Below, in pieces: positions 1 through 9,800 of a stretch of 64,000 nucleotides of DNA. The position numbers were made by a program, and so were the translations under genes. Under the pieces are notes generated by a model, which saw nothing but the letters and a program-made list of their open reading frames with translations, had not been told where the DNA came from and searched no databases. This stretch comes from Symbiodinium natans (taxonomy: Eukaryota > Sar > Dinophyceae > Suessiales > Symbiodiniaceae), in assembly GCA_905221605.1 (NCBI GenBank), contig CAJNDS010002281.1:1-64000 (forward strand). The letters run 5' to 3'. Position 1 is the stretch's first letter. Every line of letters begins with the position of its first letter.

Positions 1-1144
1 CCAAGTCGCAAACGGATGCCAGTGTGTTCTTCCAGCGTAAAGCATCCAGCTCGCGGCGTGGGAGGCCTCCCTTCGGTTGCTTCGCGTCAGATTGACCGCC
101 ATCAGGTTCTGGCAGCGCCATGCCCACAACCTCTGGAGATTCCCCAGACCTTTGAAGCGAAAGAAAGCGCCTCTATCCTCCCCTCCTGCAATCTCCTGGA
201 GCCACTGTGCGAGCGATGATGTATCCTGCGGGTAGACCGTGCATCCACAAGAATGAATGCTGTAGAGGTTATCGCTGACCAATATCCTGCTTCCATGTTG
301 CCTGTGACTCGCTCTCTCTCTCTCTCTCTCCCCCTCTCTCTCCCTCATGTATGATGCGGTTGTTCAATCACTTGTGCCCCATCCTCAACTGCGTCAGGTT
401 TTCAGGACTCGCGCAGCATGAGCGATCATCATGACTTTCACTGCCAGTCTTTGGAGGAAGAAGGCATGGAAAGGGAACGATGTCCACAAAGGACACAAAA
501 ACAAGACTGCTCAGATTATGGGCTTCGTGACAGCACGTTTGGCCGTCAACAAGCCCCTGACCGGTTCTGAGTCGCGCCACAGGTGCACAGCAAGGAAGCA
601 CATTCTTGGCATCTTGCAACCCGCTGACGTGGCTGGAAAACAATATTGTGGCTGTTACTACTAAAATGTCAATGGCTGTTATTCTTTCTAGTACTGTTAT
701 TGTCATGGGGGAGGCCGAGTCGCAGAAGCAGCTCAGACAGTTGACGCAGCGGCGCCGGACACGGCGGGGGTCAAGCAGGAGAAGGCCTGGTGAAGCTTAG
801 TTTGAGGATGCCACAATGATTGTTTGAACTCCCGGTGTCCCCTGAATAACCCCTACATAATCTCCTAGATAACCCCCTTTTGGGAGTTTCGACTATAGAC
901 TATAGCTCATGTAGGGGGGTCACCAGAAATTCTAGAGTCATACGAGTCATGCGTTCCTGAAGCAGGCCAGAGCGCAGGCGGATAGCAAAGCATGCGCTCT
1001 CGGTTTTGCCCTTTGTCGTCATGGTTTGTTAGCACGTCACAGCTGCGAAGTCCTGTGACTTAGGCAGTGAAACCTGCACGTAAATTGCGTGAATGCTTGC
1101 GGGGACACTTGAAAGCTTTAACATGCGCAGACATTATCGATCAT
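1..1144. other. Intergenic DNA, no recognisable gene
   Basis: Short ORFs occur on both strands but none shows a known motif or coding-like composition. The stretch holds a CT-rich microsatellite at about 310-346 and, near 850-915, short A/T-rich repeats of the type cccctacataatctcc. It lies downstream of the 3' end of the membrane-protein ORF that ends at 1145. I see no RNA gene or terminator that I could defend. Confidence 0.5.
310..346. repeat. CT-rich microsatellite
   Basis: A run of TC dinucleotides interrupted by short C tracts. It is simple sequence with no gene context. Confidence 0.85.
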
Positions 1145-3034
1145 CTACGAAGTTGGCACGCCGTTCGTAAGCAGCCTGTACAATCGGCGATCATGCTCGT
1201 CCCAGCTTTCCTGACTTTCTGAAAGTTCTTCCGAGGGGTCCTCATGCACATCACCCATGAAACGAGCTTGCATCTGTCTTGGCGTGTTGTGGAAGTTGTT
1301 CAGGGTCACGTGTAGGTAGGTTGGCCCTCCCGGAGGCCGGAAACCTGAGTAGAGTGGTCTGACCGACACCTGGCGGGCACACAAGTATTTGTGGCACTCG
1401 CCGGGCACTTGGATCATGACTGGCGGAAGTGCTTGTGGCGCTGGGCATCTTCCTCCAGAAGCTGCACTGGCATACTGGCACAGGTTCGTCTTCAGCGCAG
1501 GCCAGTCTGAAGGACGGACGAATTTCTTTAAAGTAGGCATGCCAAGTTTCAATGTCGGTTGGGTTGTCATGCGTGCGAAATGCAGATGCGCTTCTGAGAT
1601 GTCGAAAAGGTCGGTGCTGCAGTCCAGCAGAAATTTTATCTGGGACAACTCCTCCAGGACTTCGACGGCGTCGCCATCGCAACTGCTGCTCCCGCACTCG
1701 GACCCTGGGCTATCCCTACTCTTCGCAAAGCTGCCAGTCCCAGTCAAACGGTTTCGACAGCTCGGACTGTTTGGATCTTCAGCTTTGAGACGGGCATCTG
1801 CGTCCTCAATCAGCGCCAGCAAGTGGCGATCTGTCGAGTCGCCAAGTCTGGACAAGCGCTTCGGCAGCACGACGTGAAAAACATCCATCGGAATTTGTAT
1901 GCCCCTATCTCCCTTCATTTTGACCCGCAAGCATCGGGGCGTGGCGTAATCATTGATTCCATCAGCTGTAGATTCTGCAAGGAAGTCCTCGAGCCTGGTG
2001 TAGCCGTAGCCCTTCTCCTCGGTGATGAAGTCAGAAAACTTTCTTCCAGACAAGTCTTCCTGGGTGCGCAAGAGGCGCGGGAGGCAATTGGAGGCCCCAC
2101 ATATGTGGGTGCTGCCATCAAGTATCACGTTGCCATCACAGAGACCCTTCAGCATGCACTGAAAGGCTGACACCAACGCACCAGAGTCCTCTGCTTGAAT
2201 AAAGGCTTCCATGCGGTCCCGATGGATGTTTAGGGTCGTGATGGGAATGGCAAGGCAAGTGATGCTAAGGTGGAAAGCTTGGTTGGTCCAGAACCAGACA
2301 GTCAAGGCGTCAAAGCCGCACGTCCAAACAGTCGTCCCAACGTTTGCTGCAAACCAAAAACCTGACATCACCAACAAAAAATCACGATCCGGAAACGCAA
2401 CGGCCAAAATCAACTGACCTCGGGCGATCATCTCTCTTTGCGCAACGAAGTCGTCCGTGTCTGCTTTGTCTGACAGAACTGCACCAAGGAAGCCGAAAAA
2501 AACAGAAGCATGGATCATGCCGCAGGTGAGCCTAGCCATTTTTGGTGTTGCTGGCACGGCTTCATTAACAGCAGCCAAATAAACGACATAGCCTGAGCAG
2601 AGACCCACAAGCCACATTGCGGGGGCTAAGTCAAAGCTTTGCCAAGCTTTACACATCTCGCAGCAGATCGGCCCTAGCTGAGCGTGAGCAAAATAGGATC
2701 TGCAGGCAGTGAACCACGATCTGGCCAAGATATTGTCCAGCTCTTGAACACCCAGCTTGTCGGTCTGCTCTTCGCTAATCTGCGTGCTAATCTGCTGGGT
2801 CTTCCGGTGAAAGTTCGAGGACTTGCTGCTCAAGGCGAAAAACCAGTGCACCGCAAGAATGCCCAGAAAAATGGAAGCCACCAAGGACCGTGCGATCGCA
2901 GCATCAAGCAGAGGCCCATCTGCCCAGGGCGTCTGCCCCATCTGACAGACAAAGCCTGGTATTTCAACCAAATTGCAGACAGGCATGCTTTCTTGGGCCA
3001 TAATGATCACCATGAACAATGATACAATCAACAC
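1145..3034 (-). CDS. Multi-pass membrane protein with PAS-like cytosolic regions
   Basis: This is an unbroken 629-codon frame. The first half shows about six hydrophobic segments (for example IARSLVASIFLGILAVHWFF near residue 45 and AMWLVGLCSGYVVYLAAV near 140). The second half is soluble and has a PAS-like stretch around residues 290-420 (DGNVILDGSTHICG, then FSDFI). A second, weaker one sits around 470-540 (FLLDCSTDLFDISEAHLHFA). Membrane plus PAS architecture suggests an environmental or redox sensor, but no kinase or cyclase domain is visible, so the output is unknown. The nominal first codon is GTG inside a hydrophobic segment, so the true start is upstream. A second frame at 2964-3206 reads a plausible N-terminus (starting MCDALPGTSLHSEAAF) into the same hydrophobic helix. 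A one-base frameshift or short intron near 3030 may therefore separate the two parts. PAS assignment is inference from pattern only. Confidence 0.6.
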   Translation of the reverse strand: MLIVSLFMVIIMAQESMPVCNLVEIPGFVCQMGQTPWADGPLLDAAIARSLVASIFLGILAVHWFFALSSKSSNFHRKTQQISTQISEEQTDKLGVQELDNILARSWFTACRSYFAHAQLGPICCEMCKAWQSFDLAPAMWLVGLCSGYVVYLAAVNEAVPATPKMARLTCGMIHASVFFGFLGAVLSDKADTDDFVAQREMIARGQLILAVAFPDRDFLLVMSGFWFAANVGTTVWTCGFDALTVWFWTNQAFHLSITCLAIPITTLNIHRDRMEAFIQAEDSGALVSAFQCMLKGLCDGNVILDGSTHICGASNCLPRLLRTQEDLSGRKFSDFITEEKGYGYTRLEDFLAESTADGINDYATPRCLRVKMKGDRGIQIPMDVFHVVLPKRLSRLGDSTDRHLLALIEDADARLKAEDPNSPSCRNRLTGTGSFAKSRDSPGSECGSSSCDGDAVEVLEELSQIKFLLDCSTDLFDISEAHLHFARMTTQPTLKLGMPTLKKFVRPSDWPALKTNLCQYASAASGGRCPAPQALPPVMIQVPGECHKYLCARQVSVRPLYSGFRPPGGPTYLHVTLNNFHNTPRQMQARFMGDVHEDPSEELSESQESWDEHDRRLYRLLTNGVPTS

Positions 3035-3206
3035 ATATGAGCAGCATCAGAACGGCCGCATTTTTGGACATGCCCTGGATTTGTCGAAGCGAGGCTAGAT
3101 GAGGCAAGTGCGCAAGTCCCGGGGCCACGGCCTCATCTTCCTGGAAGTGTCTGACCACGAACGCGGCCTCTGAATGCAAGCTAGTGCCAGGCAGAGCATC
3201 GCACAT
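2964..3206 (-). CDS. Candidate N-terminal segment of the membrane/PAS protein, shifted frame
   Basis: The frame starting at 3206 reads MCDALPGTSLHSEAAFVVRH and ends in a hydrophobic run (AAVLMLLICV). That run lines up with the hydrophobic start of the 629-codon frame (VLIVSLFMVIIM), but in another phase. The two frames overlap within one likely transmembrane helix, which suggests a single-base indel or an unrecognised small intron rather than two proteins. No partner domain is visible, and it could simply be a chance frame. Confidence 0.3.
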   Translation of the reverse strand: MCDALPGTSLHSEAAFVVRHFQEDEAVAPGLAHLPHLASLRQIQGMSKNAAVLMLLICVDCIIVHGDHYGPRKHACLQFG

Positions 3207-6200
3207 GTGGAAGTTATGGCCTCCACTCGCACATACTCTGTGGTCCCATCCTCCCTGAGGACAGCCTCAGCGTTTCACCAGCACATACCTGACGGTGCAG
3301 TGCGGCCACAGGCTTACAATGGCCTTGAGGTCACCAAGGTGCGCCATCAGGGATAAACGTGAAGATATGTAACTTTGACTTCATTGCAATTGTTCGAACA
3401 TGTGCTGCCTGCAGGGTTCTGATTGGCCAGGAGCTTGCCGAACTTTTTTTTTGGACATGCCATGTGGGACCGAGCCAATCTTGAAGCTGCTTGGCTGCAA
3501 GATGCAGGGAGTGCCTGATAGTGCGCATCCTGAACAGCAAGCGGCTGTCAGCTAGGTGGAGAACGCTGCTCCACTTCTGTAGTTATGAGTTATGCAGGTA
3601 TGCCTTCAACCAGGGAAGTGGCTTCGACTACACCCCACGAGAGCATCATGTTGGCGCGGTTCCCTATGGGACTGCCTTCGGAGCCACCGGGATCTGATGC
3701 TGCAAAAGGTGGCTCACGTTTTGGGAAGCGCGCATCATGAGCATCAGCGCCTCCAGTCCCGGTGTGCAGGGAAGGGATTGAGTCTGCAAGCTTGCTTTCC
3801 TTGTGGACTTACGGATCAGGACTTACCCTAAATCGGCTGTGGAGCTACGCTGCGTCCAAAACTTCACCGAGCCAAGGCCTGGCTAAAAAGCGTCCCCACC
3901 AAATCCTCTTGCCATGGTCTAGTTTTTGGCCTGACTTGGGTGATCCCAGACCATGGATGGGTGCATTCCGGCGTGAAGCTCTGAATCCCCAGGCCCTAGC
4001 CTCGAGCCATCTCGAGCCCCACACCTGAAGTTACTTTCGTTCGTGCTGCGTCACTTGGGTGCTCTTGGGGCCGTGCACTCCTCTGAACAAAAGAACATTG
4101 GTTGGGGCCCGCGTAAGTTTGAGGGTCGAATGATGGCTTTATGTTGGTCCTTTAACAACCCTCGGGCGGACACTTCTCTAAAATTATGGCACCTTTTTGG
4201 GCAGCCGGACACCCTGAACCCTATCCTTAAACAGGGCCGAAGCCTGAAGCACAACTTCTTACCCCCCACCCCTCAACGCGCCGTGACCGTACCACCCCCC
4301 CCCCCCATCCCCCGTGCAGTCGGGCACCCGCGTACGTGGGATGTCCAAAAGCTTATTGGCTGGGTCGGTGACCATGTAGGCGCAGCGCATTTAATCTCCC
4401 ATTGCAACAAAGAGGACACTGGCATAATTATTTCGCGAACACCCCGTCAATGCACTTCCCTGCTCCGTTCTATGCATGGGGCGGAAGATGCTACAGGGAC
4501 AGCATCGACTGCAGTGATTCTGCCGCCAAAAACCCCAAAAAGCAAGTTTGCACAGGAGCAGCATGAAAGAGTCCAGGAATCCATGCCACAAACCGATGCT
4601 TCAATAAGAACACATGCATTCTGCAGACGAAAGATTGACATTCACATGGCATGCCCCAGGATGAATGTCCGATCGTGCTTGGTCGCTCCAATCTATTTCT
4701 GTGTGTTGGACTTGGTTGTGGTCTGACTTCGGTGCTATCATACAACACACATGCAACTAACCCAAAAGACATGGACAAATGAAGCCTGAAAGTGCACACA
4801 CCCGAGCCGCCTGACACGAATCCAGCCCTGGGCCTGAAGGGAAACCATGACAAACCTAACCACCCGAGCCCTGTGATGCTGCAAACACGAGCTGCGTGCA
4901 TCCGGCCCGTGTATCGAAGGGAGACAATGGGGGAACCACACATCCGAGCCAACATGACACCCATCCGGCCCAGTGCATTCGTGAAGGGGTCGAGCGAGTC
5001 AACGAACGAAGTGAAAGACATGAACGCCTAAACAATAAACTTGTAAATCCAACAGGAAAACGTAGACACATGTACAAACTCTGGCTGTCACTATGGGAGC
5101 CTAACCCTCGCACCACGCCGAGCGGCCGCTGGAACCCCGACATTATGCACATCCCGAGGCAATGTTGACGCATGCATCAATAATTCAAGTAGGGTGGGGT
5201 GTAAGGGCCATTAGCCACCATTAAGGGCTAGAGACATGGCAAACAAGAACGAGCGCGACTTCGTGAGGAGCTAGCTTTCGTCACACCCTGCCGAGCCTAG
5301 ACTGCTACACTTCACCCACAGCCAGTCGCTCCCTTTTGCTGCAAGGAACGGCTCACCGGTGGGATTCCCCCAATCAGGGACTGCTCCAAGAGCCTGGCGC
5401 AAACTCAGGCCACTCTCTGTGTCTGCGGTGTGGCAATGCGCGGGTCGGTGCGGAGCGGCGCGGATGCGTGCGGATCGGTGCTGTACGGCGCGGTACGGCA
5501 CGGCACGGTGCCACAGTGCACCGTTGTGCTGTATGAACTTCAAGCGAGGATACCTTGCCCATCGACACGTTCCAGGCGCTGCGAATAACGGCCTGGAGCG
5601 ATGCCGTGGTAAGTGGGGAACGAAGCACGGGTCCACCAAACAGAACCGACACCAAAACCATCCAAGCTTCTGACAAACTTCGAAGGCCTGAAGCATCGCT
5701 GCCTCGGCTACCTCGCACCAAAACGGGATCCCAGCCTTAAGCCCGAAGCCCTAGCCCTAAGCCCGAAGCCCGAAGCCCCAAGCCCTAAACCCTAAGCCCC
5801 CCCGCCCCATCCACCCCACCCCCCCCCATCCCTTTTGTTGGCCCCTAGTTGGAGGGTCTTGGAGGCTATGTTGGCCCCTCTTAGAGGGTCTTGGACTATG
5901 TTGGCCCCTGGGTGGATGTTGGCCCCTCTTCTTGGAGGCGTTGGAGGGTCTGGCTGGGCTGGGCTGGGCTGGGCTTGGAGGCTATGTTGGCTCCTCTTAC
6001 CCCCCACCCCCCCCCCGCCCCCACCTTCTTCCTCCCACCCCTGATACCGCACGAAGCCAAATCTCGGAGCCCCCCCCAAAGCTTTCAACTTTACACCTCA
6101 AACCGAACCTGTACACAGCTGGCAAGCAACACAGGTGAAGCGACAGTGCGAGCGCTTGTTGTCCGACACATGCCGCCTGAGGCTACCCCCCCCCCCCTTT

Positions 6201-6353
6201 AATAACCCCCTTCCCCCTTCCCCCCCCTCTGCCCCTCCCCCACCCCCCCGCAACCCCCAAAAACCCTGCCCCCGCGCTTGTTGCCCGACGGGCACCCCCC
6301 CGCACCCCCACTACCCCTTCCTGCCGCCTCGGTACCCTTAAAATTCCACTTAA
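3207..6353. other. Low-coding region with degenerate repeats and C-rich tracts
   Basis: No supported gene. ORFs of up to 227 codons (4043-4726, plus) and 176 codons (4491-5021, minus) overlap each other on opposite strands and show no family motif. About 4,800-5,000 carries a degenerate repeat of roughly 85 bp built around ccgagcc and atccggccc. About 5,735-5,800 is a degenerate CCCTAA-like array (agcccgaagccc, ccctaaaccctaa). From 5,800 to 6,330 there are several poly-C runs, including long ones near 6,001-6,020 and 6,185-6,250. Confidence 0.5.
5836..5995. repeat. Short tandem repeat built on ATGTTGGCCCCT
   Basis: At least five imperfect copies of a 20-40 bp unit containing tgttggcccct and ggagggtcttgg occur head to tail, ending in a GGCTG run. 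The array is flanked on both sides by poly-C tracts. It lies just downstream of the 3' end of the FATP gene. Confidence 0.7.
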
Positions 6354-6863
6354 TTACACCGTGACTTTGCAGCGAGCAGAATACGGGGAATATGCGGCGC
6401 CAGGTTGCAGCTTTGATCGGTGCAGGACTTCCTGCACCATGGCGGCGTCCAGGCGCTCGTAGCGCTTTGAAGCTGGGTGAAGGAAGTACACAGGGTCCTG
6501 GACCTGCAGCTCGCTGCAGACGCACGTTGCATTGATAGGCACTACACATACACCACACAACTCCTCAAGGACAGAACCACTGGTCACCTGGAAGCCAACA
6601 TGTCGGGTCCCACCTTCGTTAGGTCGATGCCTTCATTTCTCAACTGGACCTCGTATCAGGGGCAAAGTATGCCATGCCTGTGGAGATGACTGAGATTACT
6701 GAGATTACCTGCCTCAGAGTGTGCATATGCCAACCATGCCTACCGCTGGCAGATGGGATGTCATGTGTTGGCCTTCTGGTGTTTGAAGGTGCCGGTGACT
6801 TCCATGGACGGCAGGAAGCGCAGGAAAAGTGGCCGAGCGTAGCTTGGCAACTCCTTCAAGACA
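6354..6863 (-). CDS. FATP gene, three C-terminal exons
   Basis: Exon 6,773-6,863 encodes [16 protein letters not shown] and ends with TGTFKHQK at a GC donor. The lysine corresponds to the C-terminal-lobe lysine used in the adenylation half-reaction of this superfamily. Exon ~6,603-6,643 encodes [14 protein letters not shown] and follows HQK in phase. The last exon, 6,354-6,503 (49 codons plus TAA, after an acceptor CTGCAG), encodes [19 protein letters not shown] and a further 30 residues. All three match the usual end of FATP proteins in order. The donor of the middle exon is uncertain. Confidence 0.82.
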
Positions 6864-9800
6864 CTCGGATCGGATGAGAAAGGCAGTGTTCATGTGGCTA
6901 TGCAACGGCGAAACTGCCGAGCAGCCTCTGGCAAACAGCTCACAATGCCAGAGCTCCACTCTGCGAGCCAGCAAACCCCCACGGCTACCGCAGCTCCATG
7001 CTAATTCGACAGGGGTCGGCTGGAGTAGGCAGTGGTAACGGACCGCGGCGCTAACGTTCAGCGATGAGAACCTGGTGCTGACCGGAACCCTTCGCTTGGA
7101 AAAGCTGCCTCGTTGGCTTTCGCGCTTTTTATAGAAACAGGAATCCAACTAGCGAGCGAATTACAGGCCAAGTTTTTATGGGTGCCGATCGCCCAGAGAA
7201 AGTAATCATATGCAACAACAGTTCAGCCCGCCTGGAAAGCGAGCTGCTCTAAACGAACGAACCAACGCAAAACATGTAAACTACATGAACACCCTATCAC
7301 TGCAGTTGTCCGAGGCTACAGAGCATGGAAACCCATAGCTCCGAAAGGCGTCGATGTCGACCCATGTCGACCCTTTCGGCCCCACCCGACGCATGCTGTC
7401 AGAACCCCCAACATGCGCGCACACACCGTGGAGACGTAATGATTTGTGAAGATTAAGACTAAGTTGCGAGAACAAGAACATCGCAATAAGAACCTCACGA
7501 AGAATGGTGACGTGTCATGGCTGACCCGGTGCCAGCATGCGCCAGCCTTCTCGCAGAGGGCCTGTAGCGCGTCCAGCTTCTCTCTGTTTTGAAGCTCCTG
7601 CTCCGAGCGAGCATGTTTCTTTCATGTTCCGCTGGGGTTCCAGCTTCGCGCAATGTGAGAGCACTCTCACGATTCTGCCTGCGAACCGTTTAAGGCGGCC
7701 ATGCAGGCGCGTCCATCAGATTCACCCGGCACCTGGCGTTGACGAGGCTAGAATTTAAAAAAGAAGAATCCTGTGCCACCTGGGGATTCGTATCGGAGGC
7801 CCGTCCCATGTTCTGGGCTCTGCGCAGTGCAAAGTATACCGTAAACCCATAGGAAGACCACCTTGAAAACAAGATCCGAGCTGCCCCGAACGAACATTTG
7901 CACCTCTCAACACAAGTTGCCTTTTACGTCGGTGCAGCACACCACGCGCAAAGGCCCAGGCGACCCGAGACAGTATTCCTCCCTTCCGTGCATCGCCCGC
8001 AAAACCCACAGAGAGCATGAGGCTCCATCAAGAGCGGACGAAGGGTTTCCTGGCAAAGCGGTAGTCCATGTGCACCGCAAGAAACCTCCAAGAGCCATGG
8101 GTGGGGGAGCGCTGCTTGTTGACACACCCTGCATTTGCGACGCAACATTTGCTGATGGGTGTCTGTGTCGGAGAGAAATGCAAGGAGATTCGTTGGCGGA
8201 CCCAAGGGTGTCTGAGGTTTAGCTAGCTTGGCGAGCCTGCTTGTCCAGTACTCTTGGGTCGCTGCTTCCATTAGCGAGCGCAGGGAATGGCAGGCAGCAT
8301 TTTGCCCATTCTCTTTCGCGCCTTCCTTCTTGTGATTCTCGATCCGACTCTCGTTCCGACGTGAAGTAATGGCCAACCGCGCAAATTCGAGGCAGGCGTT
8401 CTGCACCTGGCATCGGACCACATCTCCCGCATCCCCGAGGGCACGGTGGCTGTTGAGGCCTTTGCTGCCTTTGCTGTCTTTGACAACGAGGTGCATGAGC
8501 CGATCCAGGAGGCGCTGTGTCTCGGTCCCATCGGAAAGCGGCCGGCGCTCTGCAAGGCTCTTCGATACAAAGCCTTTCAGAGCTTTTTTGTGAAGGCTGG
8601 CCGCGGATGTCCTGTCCAGCAAAGATGTCATCTCCGCGTCTGCTTTTTGCTCTGATGCTGCTGCTACCTTTTCGAAGATGTCAGCTAAGTCCCAGATCTG
8701 CTCGAGGCACAGTTCCATCAAGTCCGAGCTGTTTGAGCTTGCTTTTGGAGATTTGAAAACAAGGTCAAGGTCCGTGCATTTTCTCTGCGTCTGTATTTGC
8801 CAGGACTCCGCGACATCCCAAAGGCTACAATAGAAGAAGGAAAGCTGACTCTGATGCAGTGCCTGAACCAGACTTCTCAGCATGGAATTGAAGGAATGCA
8901 GCGGGCTTCCCACCGGAGTAACTAACAGCGCGCTTGCTGTTCGCTGCTGCGTTGTCCTTTCGGACACGGTGATGGACTGCAGCGCCAGCATGCAGTGAGA
9001 AGGTGACATAGCAAGACCACAGAACAGGGAGCTCCCTTTGCGTGCCTCTCGCTCTCGCGCTGCAGCCCTCACCATACGTGCGTCCAGTCGCAGAGCCTTC
9101 TGCTCCACTGCCGTCAGCCAGTTCTGCCAGCTGCCGGGAACGAGGCTGCAAAGCCTGCCAGGACTCAGCGTTCCGCTTCTCTTGCTCGGAAGCTGCCAGA
9201 GAACAGCGTGCCCAGAGGAATCCATAGAGAGAACGTCTGCACGCCAAGAGTTGGAGTAACCTGAGTCGTGGGCAGAGTTCAGAATGCCAGCTGCCGCGCA
9301 CAAGACAGACACTACTGGGATCGCGTGGCACGGTGTACTGGCCGCATATGCTGAGACACCTTTCAGATCCCCATCCTTGTTGCAGTGTACCACAGCAGCA
9401 GAGACAAGAACTCCATGCCCCACTGCAAGGTACACCTCGACTTCTTCCCATGCATCGGTCAGAAGGGCGATTTGCCCAACACGCCCAACACAGAAGGGCG
9501 CGTTGACCACTTCAAGAACAGGAGTCTTGCAGAGAGGAGCGATGGACAAGGAGCCATCGCCATGCACGGTGACCTTTTTGACATGAACCTGCCCCTTGCT
9601 GCTGGCAATGGCCAACAGACTAAGCAAGCTCCCGTCCGAAGCTTGCCAGATAGAGGATGCGGCAACGGCCGTGATCTCCACTGATGGCTCAAGAGCAATG
9701 TGCTTCAGCCGAGAGCCTTTGCCGCTTTTGCAATTCTCCGCAAACCTTGGACCGAGCTTCCAAATCACCAGGGACGAGCCTCTACAAGCACAGAGGAGAG

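Noticed and set aside
4043-4726. 227-codon plus-strand ORF
   Set aside because: No motif, contains a poly-Pro run from a C tract, and overlaps equally long frames on the other strand; composition is not convincingly coding.
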